Source: Pleurotus ostreatus/Saccharomyces cerevisiae fusant
Taxonomy: Eukaryota; Opisthokonta
Assembly: GCA_024196135.1 (NCBI GenBank)
Contig: JAMQCK010000467.1
Coordinates: forward strand, 1 to 22,054
Length of the DNA: 22,054 nucleotides
Direction of reading: 5' to 3'
The position numbers and the translations under genes were made by a program. Positions 9,701 through 19,258 of the stretch are shown here, in pieces. Under the pieces are notes generated by a model. That model did no database searches and was not told the origin of the DNA. It was given only the letters and a program-made list of their open reading frames with translations. Position 1 is the stretch's first letter; every line of letters begins with the position of its first letter.

Positions 9701-10979
9701 TGTGTGACGGAAGGGAACAAAGGACGACGGGTGGCAACAGAGGCCGGGAGCACGCAAGTCCACGTACCCATTCATGTCGACGGCGTTCTTGCGCGCCGGG
9801 GTGTTCTTACGAGTGGGTTGCGGGAGATTAGGCGGGTAGATCAGGGTTCCTCGAGGGGCGAGGACAGTCGTGCCGCGACGAGTGGGAAAGCGTTCTGAGA
9901 TAGGTTGAGCAGGTGTGGAAGACGACATATGTAAGGGAAAAGTCACTCACCCATCATCTTCTGCTGCCTCTCGACCGCGTCTGCAAAAGCCACGCCAGTA
10001 CCCTTGCGCTTCGCCGCGCGACTTCTGTGACCCATCGACACCCCGCTAGCACGCGAAGCGACTGGCGTGAGCTGCGGCAGGTCGATGTTACCCGACTGCG
10101 GTGACGAGCTTAGGATCTGTGCATCCGAAAGGAATTGCTCCTCAGCCGTGTCTGAGTCCGAATCAGAATCGGAGTGCAGCAGGTCATTCAGAAAGCCCGA
10201 GCGGTGGCGGTTGCGCTCGACGAGGGTCGCCGCAGGGGTGGGGCCCGGCGTAGGCTGCTGAACGCCAACCTTCGGTGTCATGCGGCCGTCAGAGGGGATG
10301 AGGGTAGCGTGTGTGGAGGGCGCTAGCGCAGTAGCCTGGGCAGAAAGCGTCGGCTCGGTGGTGGTGGGCGCTGACATCTGGTCGATGATGCCCTTCTTGG
10401 TGCGCTGCATCCACATGGGGAGCCGACGGTGCTCCTCGAGCTCCTTCTTGACGACGTACTCGCACTTGACGCGGAAGTAGCGCATGCGGACGAGGAGCAT
10501 GGCGTAGGAGACGGTAGTGATGTTGCCGCAGAGCATGAGGATGTACAGAATGACCTAAGGATGACCGCATTAGCGTACTTGTTGTAGAAAGGATGAAGGG
10601 GGAAGGAGAGGAATCCGTGAGCGCGCACAACACACACCTGCTGGACCTTTGACAGCGCGCTGAGATTGGCGGTTGTCAGGCCGCAGACAGTCATAGCGCT
10701 ATAGCACAGGAACAACGCGTCGAGGTAGGCAAGGTTGATCGGCTCATCTCCAGACGTCGTGGTCGTCGTGGACCCGCTATGCGGGCCAGCCGCATAGAAT
10801 ATGCCGGACAGAATGAGGGGAATGAACGTGAACGCCAGCAGATGTACGCGGAAGAAGTTGAGGTCGCTGATCTCGGCCCAGATGGCTTTGAGCCCAGTAC
10901 GCGGTGGGGGGCTGGGATTATCGCCACTTGCCTGCCCGTCGGGGCCATGGCCGTTCTCAACGTCGGCGGGGGAGGACAT
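6791..10979 (-). CDS. trk1: TRK-type high-affinity potassium transporter
   Basis: Twenty exons, minus strand: 10979-10638, 10554-9951, 9894-9768, 9475-9319, 9255-9088, 9032-8951, 8895-8853, 8799-8702, 8651-8611, 8556-8549, 8503-8483, 8431-8339, 8259-8177, 8105-7976, 7913-7778, 7633-7549, 7482-7385, 7332-7276, 7223-7162, 7100-6791; total 914 residues. It has the four membrane-pore-membrane repeats of TRK/HKT carriers: pore segments SAMTVCGLTT (about 94-103), SAYTGGGMS (516-524), ARASGFPIV (648-656) and SAFGGIGLS (778-786). The start region NFFRVHLLAFTFIPL (41-55) is typical of fungal TRK. A long hydrophilic cytosolic loop (about 150-440) with an acidic Ser/Asp run follows the first repeat, then LGGFPGP. 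The plasma-membrane protein imports potassium. Exon 10 is only 8 nt and exon 11 only 21 nt; intron 3 is long (292 nt). The tail after RGRHRGLPVAVD is hydrophilic and Ser/Glu-rich. Confidence 0.94.
9574..9611. repeat. CGTATAG palindrome and extra copy inside the long TRK intron
   Basis: CGTATAG (9574-9580), one base, then CTATACG (9582-9588) form a 15-nt perfect inverted repeat. A third copy, CGTATAG, follows at 9605-9611. All lie inside the unusually long third TRK intron (9476-9767), which also carries several GATGAAGG-like words. Confidence 0.6.
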
Positions 10980-12149
10980 TGGGTCCGCGGAGGCAAATGT
11001 GCCTGTCGATCGTTGTCGCCGTTGCAGCCGCTGCTCTTGTACGCCGTGTCCTGGACCGTGAGGCGCTCGGTCGACTCCCCTTCGTCAGTGTCGGATCCAC
11101 GTCTTGCAGATCGGCCCTTCGTCCTCGCGTAAAGTTCGTGGGCGGTGTTCAGGAAGCAGACAGACCCCGGTCCTCGAGGCGGACGCCGGACGCGCAGCGA
11201 AACATCACCGGCCCGGAACAGAGCAAGAATAGGACATCGAGACTGGTCATGATGAATCACGCATCGCTGATTTGTATCCATCTCGTCCTCCCCTTCAAGC
11301 TCATGTTCGTTATTCGTTTGCAGGAACGAACCGACCCAACTAGATCTGACTTTGCAGCAGCTGAATCTGCAGCATATCGCGTGCATACCGAATCTTATCC
11401 ACCTCGCCAGCAGGCGCAGCTGATGCTTGAGCGCGTCGAGGGCGAGGAATGCGGGTGAGGCGCCTTCAAGCGAAGGATACTGATATACAAAGTCTGGGGA
11501 TGCCGATTTACTGCTATTTCGAGCATTGGTAGGGTCTTGAAACTGAACACACATGAAGCGCATCCGTAATGCCCGAAGCAGACCCAGCACGATATTTAGC
11601 GGCAACTTCATCGAGCGCTAGCTTTCTGAGAGAACTTGCATGAGCGTACGCACTCAGAAGAAGGGAATAGCAGGGCAAGTATGAGGTTCTGACACCAGCG
11701 ACATGAAGGGAGGAGACAAATCACGTTGGGCTAAGCCATGCTTGAAGCCCGCGGATCCCATGGACTTTAGTAGTGACCCCTGCGCTCAGTGCCTCTCGAA
11801 TCCAGCAGAACCGTTCGTGAACTGAGAAGCACAATTGTAGACGCAACTTGCCATACGAGTCTTCTCCCCGACGAGCGCTGTTTCGATCTATATGTAAGCG
11901 GGTACAGATGAGTAGAAGCCAGTCTATCATCCCGCTGATGCGGTACAACCCCGAGGGCATTCTGCGCATCCAATCGCGGATGGCCATCGCGGGCTACGCG
12001 AGGGCGTAGGCGCCGAGGCGTCTTCGTGCGACTCCGTACGCCTCCCACATCCGCTTCGATTTGCACCAGTCCAGCCGAACCAACCATCCCCACATCGGCG
12101 GTGTGCGTGCACGTCCCCGAGGTCCACTCCTTATAAAGTCGGCCCTCAC
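10980..12149. other. TRK upstream region and citrate carrier 3' flank
   Basis: About 1.2 kb without a supportable gene. Minus-strand open frames run from here into TRK exon 1, but in a frame different from TRK and with no recognisable domain, so I treat the right-hand part of the TRK side as 5' UTR and promoter. The 11460-12149 part should hold the 3' UTR of the carrier. No tRNA, repeat or TATA box of note was seen. Confidence 0.5.
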
Positions 12150-13558
12150 CTATGCGATGAGCCGCATGACATTTTCGTATACCGTGAATACGATCCCTCC
12201 ACTGCACTGTAGAAATCGTCAGCAAGTGTCACGAATGCTGTGTGTAGATGCACTCACCACCAACCGTACCAACCGTGGACCCGTGCCTGTCCAGAAGCGC
12301 AGGATACCCTCTTCGGTGGCGATGCGGTACGCGCAGTGCAGGACGCCGCGGTATTGTGAGCGTGCATCGAGCGATTGCATGCGGGTCTTGACGACGCTGG
12401 GAAGGTGTGTAAGTATGGTATTGGGTACGTAGATCGAGCTGTAAGGATGATTTCGAGCACGACGAGTTGGAAGGGTGATTGAAGAAGTAGAGAAGGCAGG
12501 TTGGCGACGGCACAGAGGAGCGGGATGAAGGTGTAGGAAAGTGAACTTGACAACTTACTCTAGCGGCATCGTCGTGTAGACGGTGACCAACCCTGCGACC
12601 GCACCGATACCGAAGGTGATCGTTGAGGGAAGCTGTTGACCGGGACGTGCGGTGGACTAGGATGCGGATAAGCATGCAGCTTGACTAGAAATGGGATGGG
12701 ATACGCACCTGCACGAACTGCTTGAGCGTCGTGTACGTCGTGAACCGCACGGCAGAGTTCGCGCCTTGTCGGGCCATCTGAAAGAAGATTGAGCATGTCG
12801 GCTACTTCAGAAGAGCAGGGATCACTCTTCAAGAGGGCGAGGGACACTCACGACTGGTATCAAGCCACGGTAGATACCGCGGATGCCTTCTGTGCGCACG
12901 ATGGATATGGTGCCGTGCACGAGGCCGCGGTATTGGGGGTTCGGGCGCTTCGCATCGTCGATGAGCTTGGTCCTGGAAGGAGGGTGAGCGGGGTGTTCTT
13001 AATGAGAGAGAAAATAGACGCACTTGATCGTCTCGCTCGGCGTCACCGCGAGTATTGCCTCTGCCATTCCTGCGCCCAGCCCCGCTGCATGCCTCATGAG
13101 TTGCCTGTTCCCCGCGCACGACCAGTACATACTTACCTAGCAAGCTCCTTGGCGCGCTCACTTTGCCCTACATATTCGTCAGCATTCTCTTTTAGTGATC
13201 CGTAGCCTCCACTCACATTCTCGTCCGCCAACATCGCCTTCAGATGATCATAGGTCAAAAACCTGACCCCCGCCTTCGCCGCGTTCCCCACCACCAACGC
13301 GCCGCACCCCGCATACAAGCCCTTCACCCCATGCTCCTTCACAGTATTGCGCAGAATACTCAGCGGCGCCTCCCTCTGGCCGCCAAACTGCGCGCGCGTC
13401 TTGACGAACTCGGTCGGGTAGGTGATGAAGGCCTCGACGGCGCCCGCGGTCGCGCCGGCGAAGAGGGAGTGCGCGGCCTTTTCGCGTTTGGCTGGAGATG
13501 AGGACGTGGATGTAGAGGGGGAAGCCGCGGCCGCGGCTGCGGTGGTGGAGGTGCTCAT
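12150..13558 (-). CDS. ctp1: Mitochondrial tricarboxylate (citrate) carrier
   Basis: Eight exons on the minus strand (13558-13217, 13167-13137, 13084-13024, 12972-12852, 12777-12709, 12632-12559, 12396-12258, 12206-12150) give 297 residues, the usual length of the family. Three mitochondrial-carrier repeats are marked by the signature P-x-[DE]-x-x-[KR]: PTEFVKTR (48-55), PSETIKTK (140-147) and PLDVVKTR (231-238), each ending the first helix of a repeat. The context words GLGAGMAEAILAVTPSET and the ending SGGIVFTVYENVMRLI are characteristic of the citrate carrier subgroup CTP1, which exchanges citrate for malate across the inner membrane and feeds cytosolic acetyl-CoA. The first 25 residues are Ala/Ser/Thr-rich and not conserved. 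The gene lies head-to-head with the deacetylase gene, 863 nt apart. An alternative would be another di/tricarboxylate carrier of the same superfamily. Confidence 0.92.
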
Positions 13559-14421
13559 GGTGGGTGGAGACGGCGGTGAGGGGGCGTCCGACTCACTGAC
13601 GCGCTCGCCGCCACGCGTGGTGATCTTGATCGTCGATCAGCGCGGTGTGCATCACGATGATGAGCTTCGAGTTCGACTCGACCTGGACACACATTCTTTA
13701 CAGAGACTTTCGGGACTGCTGTGTTCATGTACCTCCATAATTCCGCCCGACTAGGACTCTTTGATGCTGGGCGAGGCCAGTCCTGAGCCGCTCGCATCGT
13801 CGGGTGGTTAGGCCAGTTCCACTTGGACATGACCCTCTAGACAGACAACGAAGTAAATAAGCCACGAGTAGCGATACCATGAACTCCCATACGTCTCAAG
13901 CTTTTCACGTAGTACTCGGAATCTATCGGTCTAGGAGAGCTGCTTATGCCATAGCCCACCGTCGAGGTTTTCGGCACTTGCCGCCCACGGAAGAAGCCGA
14001 GTGCGATCACCCTTACCTAAGTGCCACGAGACGTGCTCTTGACTTCAACGCCGAACACGCATAAGCGACCGAAAGCGCACTTCCTCTTTTTTCAAGCCCT
14101 CTCTTTCACCAGGATTCGGTGTAGCGCTCTGTTTACAGCTTATTAGCCCCACTTGCCAAGACCGAAGCCTCGAAGGTCCAACATATTCGTCTGGCGCAGG
14201 ATACAACAAGGCATCTTGTTCTTGACGCGCGACTTCAACGCGCTTGTGGGCTAGGCGGACAATCAGTAGTGAGTGTGCCCTCTATCTACGGTCTACGCTT
14301 TGCTATCTAGGCCTGAAACACGCTAAGTATCATTCGGTCCTTGTACCGTCCTTTCTTCGCCCGAGTGACCTTGTACTGATCCCTACAATAGACTTTCCAA
14401 TCATCTGCTCTACGGGTCAAG
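13559..14421. other. Divergent promoter region between citrate carrier and deacetylase
   Basis: Both flanking genes start at its edges and are transcribed outward, so this stretch must hold both promoters. No TATA box is obvious for either, in keeping with housekeeping genes. Short open frames inside it show no family resemblance. Confidence 0.55.
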
Positions 14422-16437
14422 ATGGTACGGACATACGAGAAGTTCACCTACTCGGGCTCGCCCTACTTTCCCGATCGCGGCCCGTATGGGGTGGCAGAAC
14501 CCATAACGGAACGAATAAACGTGAGTGCCCCTTCGCGTCAATCAGACCGCTTGCAACGGTGCTCTGAGCTGAAGTGCTTGTACAACCTGGATCTATACTT
14601 ATCTCAATGCTGTAGCCTCATTCACGACCAGCGGTCTCGTATTACTTCCCAAAAGGCGTCGGCTCTTATCACTTCGGGGTGAGTAGCCCGAGGGTTTCTC
14701 GAGTCGCTATCATTCTGAACAACGCCACGCAGGAACTACACCCCATGAAGCCGCACCGTCTTACATTGACAAACGCGCTTGTCATGGGCTATGGCCTCGA
14801 CAAGCAGATACACGAAATCTTCGACGCACGACCAGCCACCCGAGAAGAGCTCGAAGTGTACCACGACGCGGATTATATCGAGTACTTGAGCAAGTAAGCC
14901 ACCTTTTTCACCTCCTCCTCCTCTCCTCGCCCAATCCTCTCCTCACACTTCTTGCCCCTACTACTGTTCTGACCCTCACTGCGTTCCAGAGTCACGCCAC
15001 AAAACCAAAAGTCCATGAAAGCCGAAGTGGAGGCGCACAACTGCGGCGAGGACTGTCCCGTCTTTGCGGGAATGTACGAGTTCTGCCGCAAGTACGCTGG
15101 CGGGACGCTCGCTGCGGCGAGGAAATTGTGCTCGGGGAAGACGGACATCGCGATCAACTGGTCGGGCGGGCTTCACCACGCGAAGCGAGGCGAGGCGAGC
15201 GGGTTCTGCTACGTGAATGATATTGTGCTGGGTATTTTGGAGCTGTTGAGGTGAGTCTCGCGAACTTCGCATTGTTGATTCTTTGTCGTCGGCGATGCTC
15301 ACTAGGTTCAGATACTACCCACGAGTGCTCTATATCGACATCGACATCCACCATGGCGACGGCGTCGAGCTGGCCTTCTACCACACCAACCGCGTCATGA
15401 CCCTCTCCTTCCACAAGTACACCGGCGAGTTCTTCCCCGGGACCGGCAAGCTGGACGATAACGGCATAGGCCTCGGGAAGCACTTCGCACTCAATGTACC
15501 GCTGCAAGACGGGATCGACGACAAGATGTATTTGGATTTATTCAAGAGCATCGTGAACGACGTGCGCGACAAGTACCAGCCTTCCGCAATCGTACTGCAG
15601 TGCGGAGCAGACTCGTTGGGTTGCGATCGTTTGGGCGCGTTCAATCTGTCCATCGCAGCCCATGGGGCGTGCGTTGGCCATGTTCGCGCCTTCGGCATAC
15701 CGCTGCTGGTCGTCGGTGGCGGCGGGTACACCCTCAACAACGTCAGCCGCTGTTGGACGTACGAAACAGCCGTCCTCGCCGGCGCAACCGTACCCGACGC
15801 CCTCCCCCGCACACCGTACGATTCCTTCTTCGCCGACTCCCGATGGACTCTCCACCCGCCACTCACCGGGCGCGTCGACAACCAGAACACGCCGCAGAGC
15901 CTAGCGAAGATCACTAGCGCCATCCGCGGCAAGCTGCGCTACCTCGAGGGCGCGCCCAGCGTGCAGATGCAGGAGATCCCGCCAGATCTGGAGGGTTTGC
16001 TGGCAGAGGAGGAGCGCACGGCGGAAGAGCACGCGGAGGAGCGCGGCGCGGAGTCGGCGGGCGAGTTTCGCGAGGCGGAGGACAAGGCTGAGCCTGAGGG
16101 TGTTAGTGATTCCATGCGCGTCGACTCCGAGGACGTGGAGGCGGATACCTCGGGCGTGTACGGGCGGCGGACGGGCCCTGCTCGGCGAGCGCGCACGCGC
16201 ACCCGGGCGAACGCGGTGCCACATCCGCATACGGACGATGACAGCGCGTCCGACGTGCCTGCACCAACGAAGAGGGGAAGGGGCAGAGGCCGCGGTCGCC
16301 CGCGCGGCCGGGGGAGGGGAGGTAGGGGGAGAGGGGCGCGGCCCACAGTAGCAACAGCAGCAGCCATAGAGGACACCACCGCGGGCGAATCGTCCACGGT
16401 GGACTCCCCGGCACCGGAGATGGAGGTAGATAGTTGA
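14422..16437 (+). CDS. hos2: Class I histone deacetylase, HOS2/HDAC3 type, with acidic and GRG-rich tail
   Basis: Five exons (14422-14520, 14616-14678, 14733-14893, 14990-15250, 15306-16437), 571 residues. The deacetylase domain spans about 42-435. Visible active-site elements are the charge-relay histidines in GGLHHAKR (H170, H171), the zinc ligands D208 and H210 in DIDIHHGDG and D302 in [12 protein letters not shown], and the transition-state tyrosine Y336 in [18 protein letters not shown] matches the HDAC3/HOS2 wording rather than the RPD3 one. HOS2 enzymes remove acetyl groups from histones H3 and H4 in the SET3-type complex in the nucleus. A 40-residue N-terminal extension precedes the domain. 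The C-terminal 130 residues are unusual: an acidic Glu/Ala-rich segment, an Arg-rich patch, then KRGRG...GRPRG (517-538), which contains an AT-hook-like core. The first exon is 33 codons; the stop is TGA. Confidence 0.95.
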
Positions 16438-16627
16438 TCCGGGATCTGCCGATGTGAAGGCACGGAAGTTGAAGTTGCGTCACGCGTGACAGCACTTCTT
16501 GCCACCGACAACTGCGACCCCCGTTGCCAGCCTCCTGCCGTCTTGTACCCGCTTTTGCATCTTGGCGACTGTATACTACTTGGACTGTCTTAACCCTGCT
16601 TGACCCTCACCGCGCTTGTCGTCTGCC

Positions 16628-17449
16628 ATGGATCGCCTCTTCCTCAGCAAGGATAGCTTCCTCTATGACTTCCCTCCCGCTGTCGCTCTGCTTGGGAAAA
16701 ACCACGACCGAGCAGTCGCGAAGCTGACGCCATACCTCGAGGACGGCTCGTTGTCTCAGAGGGACTTCGACAGCACCCTGAACCTGGTCGACACCGTAAT
16801 GGACGAACGTCTGAGCGTGAGCATGCGAACCTTCTCGAAAAAATTGCCTGTTGTTCATGAAAATCACAGCGGACGAATAGGATCATACACTACGCTGGAT
16901 TCTGGGCAGTCAGCATGCTCGCGACGAACAGAATGCTATCGCGGCGACGATGGCCATTCCCCGCGCGCGCCGTAGTCAACATGGTGCCAGCGGCGGCTGC
17001 AGCCGAGCTCTATCTGGTGAACCGAGTAATCCTCGTGGACCACACCAGATGGGAAGGCGGCCTCGCCAACCGTACGCGCATGCGTGGCATACTCTCTGAG
17101 CTGGCCCACTTAGGTAAGTTCAACGCTTCCTTGCTGCGTCTCCACGTCAAAGTCTCACGCTTCGACAGAATACGGCACGGATACGGTGGCTCAGGCTGAG
17201 CAATCAACAGCACCAGAAGCTGAGCAGCCCGTTGGACGCTGGGCAGAGCTTCGCAGGAAGTGGGCGGCCTCGAGAGCGAAACGAACCTCGGTCGCACAAA
17301 TAGCTGCCCAGGCTGCTGGTGCCGAGGACCCCGTGGAGGTCGCAGAGGCGACCATACCCACACGTCCGCACGAATCTGCTGCGCTTACGGCGGAGGAGAG
17401 GCGATTCAAGGAGCTTGTGGATATACGGGAAAGGACTTCGTCGTACTAA
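16628..17449 (+). CDS. Small two-helix membrane protein of unknown function (paralog 1)
   Basis: Three exons (16628-16816, 16870-17113, 17169-17449) give 237 residues. I do not recognise the family. Residues about 39-55 are a conserved TPYLEDGSLSQRDF helix-like block. A hydrophobic segment (about 71-86) and an Ala/Val-rich one (about 97-112) are separated by a basic SRRR loop, so a hairpin in a membrane is likely. The C-terminal 110 residues are hydrophilic, with VGRWAELRRK and a closing AEERRFKEL motif. The next gene (17958-18840) has the same exon plan, phases and motifs in the same order, so the two are tandem duplicates. The ATG is 190 nt after the deacetylase stop. The two-helix layout is loosely reminiscent of OCIA-domain proteins, but this is weak. 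Intron 1 is placed at GTGAGC, which keeps phase. Confidence 0.8.
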
Positions 17450-17957
17450 TTTGCCTTCCAAAGTTGTAAGACGTACTTTGTAGATTGTACATCTCCATCA
17501 TAGACGACTCACCCCCCCTCCCTTTCACTGTATTTCAAGCCTACATATACATAGACAACATATAGCTTAGTACTTTGCTTTTGGCATCTCATCCCTATGC
17601 ATACATATCATCACTCGAACAACTGGATTCCCCCCACATCGCCCTTCATGACCAGGAAAGCCCTCGAACACACGTAGTTTTGGCCTTGAGGGTACTATGG
17701 CTGAGGACGAGTTGCACGTATGACCGATCCCCTGGCAGAGTGCGAGATTTGTACGGCGGGGCGGGCTCGCTTTGAGGTTATGGACAGGTGTGGGTCCACA
17801 TAATCGCGCGCACGTGCTCTATTGCCGCACGGCATCCGACCGCGTCCAGTGCGGTCATCTTCCTTCCTACCTTCACGTCGGTGGGTTCGACGAAAGATCA
17901 TACGGTGCAGCTATAGAGGATAAGTCAACATCCTGAAATCCCAAACAGACGCGCAAT
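17450..17957. other. Spacer between the two-helix paralogs
   Basis: Holds the 3' UTR of paralog 1 and the promoter of paralog 2. No gene, TATA box or strong repeat was seen; the left part is pyrimidine-rich. Confidence 0.5.
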
Positions 17958-18840
17958 ATGGACCCCTCAGCTGGGTCCTCCTTCAGTGCTGAATCAACCG
18001 GCAATGGCGAGCCAGACCGGCGGATGCCGTTCCCTCTCGCGATCTTGGGAACTCAGCGCGAGACTGCTGCCAACCTTCTGAGGCCCTACATCGAAGAAGG
18101 TCGTCTAAGCGAGAGCGATGCGGAGCGCACGCTGGACCTTGTGTCGGCGGACAAGACGGTATGTATAATCACCATTTCGTCAATAGTGAATAGCTGAGCG
18201 CCGAACGAACTGATGATATTCTTCAGATCTTCCACCGCGCGGTCGTCCCCGCGGCTGTGGGTACTGCCGTATCCGTCGTGCTATACTACGCGATGTCGCG
18301 CAGGGGATACTCGCTAGGCAAGCGCGTCATGGTCCCCGCTGGAGTCGGCACCATCCTTGGGGAAACCATCACCATCAAGCGCCTCCGAGACGACTACGCG
18401 GGCTGGAAGAACGGGCTGACCGACGAGCCTGCGATGCGCGAGGTCCTGCGCGAGCTGATGTATGCTAGTAAGTGCAACTATCCACTTCAGATATGCCGAC
18501 GCCTTGATACCAACGCATCACAGACAACCGCCGCAGAGAGGCGCCAGGTCAAGGACCTGCGCCGGCTCAACCTGGTCGCGTGCAGCAGCAATTGCAGGCT
18601 GACGCGCCTGTCGACCGCTGGAGCGAGTTGCGGAAGGAAGCTGGCGTGACGCAGCCGTCGTCGTGGGATACGCTCCGGCAGTCGAAGGGGCGCGCGGGGC
18701 TGCCTCCGCCCATAGCACCAGCGTCTCCCATCGGAGCGCAGGCCGCGGCGGCGTCGCCGCCCGCGGAGCAGCTGGAGATGACGCCGGAAGAGCGGCGCTT
18801 CAAGGAGATGATGGACAGGGAGAACAGGCCGTCGATGTAA
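17958..18840 (+). CDS. Small two-helix membrane protein of unknown function (paralog 2)
   Basis: Three exons (17958-18158, 18227-18467, 18524-18840) give 252 residues. It shares with paralog 1 a block reading RPYIEEGRLSESDAERTLDL, then a first hydrophobic helix (about 72-90), a basic turn MSRRGY, a second Gly/Ala/Val-rich helix (about 101-116), a middle GLTDEPAMREVLREL block (paralog 1: GLANRTRMRGILSEL), VDRWSELRKEAG and the ending PEERRFKEMMDRE. The long C-terminal part is rich in Pro and Ala and looks disordered. The intron phases (0 then 1) are identical to paralog 1. No signal peptide is seen, so an internal membrane such as the mitochondrial or endoplasmic-reticulum membrane is possible, but no location can be assigned. 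The stop faces the P450 gene, 418 nt away. Confidence 0.82.
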
Positions 18841-19258
18841 GCGCACTAGTGTGCTGGTATGCAGACGAATGCGACGCGACCCTCGAGCAATCCCCTCTCA
18901 TTCCTTGATATGGCATCCTCTTTGGTACGAAGAGACCATTGCGGTACAAGACGGTAGGAGTTCAAGAAGCGAGTGTCATAGCATTCGTGGCGTAAAGGGC
19001 AACATATTTCGTACACAACAGGTATCAAGTTCAGTCCTCGTCAAAATGTCCATCGCACTAGCAGCTACTCAAGAATGCAGTCCTCGGCCGCAGAGGCACG
19101 GACGCTGTAGGTTCTTACACGCGCGGTGCATCCCCGCCCGTTGAAAGCACTCCATCATGCCGACGTCTCAGAGGCAGCGTAAAGATGCAAACACCCAAGA
19201 CTCGGCGTACAGACGCAAACACTCCAAGAGTCGGCGCACAAACAGAGTTCAAGAGGCT
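18841..19258. other. Convergent 3' intergenic region
   Basis: Lies between the stop of two-helix paralog 2 (+) and the stop of the P450 (-). No gene is supported. It contains a two-copy tandem repeat at 19183-19239 close to the P450 stop. Confidence 0.55.
19183..19239. repeat. Two-copy imperfect tandem repeat, unit 28-29 nt
   Basis: Unit 1 (19183-19210) and unit 2 (19211-19239) both follow the plan AGA-Y-GCAAACAC, then CCAAGA, then TCGGCG, then AC, with few substitutions and one extra base. It sits in the expected 3' UTR or 3' flank of the P450 gene. Confidence 0.7.

Noticed and set aside
10691..11611. Minus-strand open frame of about 300 codons overlapping the TRK start
   Set aside because: It is in a different frame from TRK, has no recognisable domain or codon pattern, and the TRK N-terminus is already complete from 10979. 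It is most likely a chance open frame in GC-rich upstream sequence.
13879..14064. Short plus-strand open frame in the divergent promoter
   Set aside because: Sixty-one codons, no family resemblance, no promoter signal, and it lies where both neighbouring promoters must be.
15378..16511. Long minus-strand open frames opposite the deacetylase
   Set aside because: They mirror the high-GC coding bias of the last HOS2 exon and show no family features, so they are shadows of the real gene.
17881..17892. GGTTCGACG resembling a tRNA B-box
   Set aside because: The following bases do not complete a B-box, no A-box lies at the right distance and no cloverleaf can be drawn.
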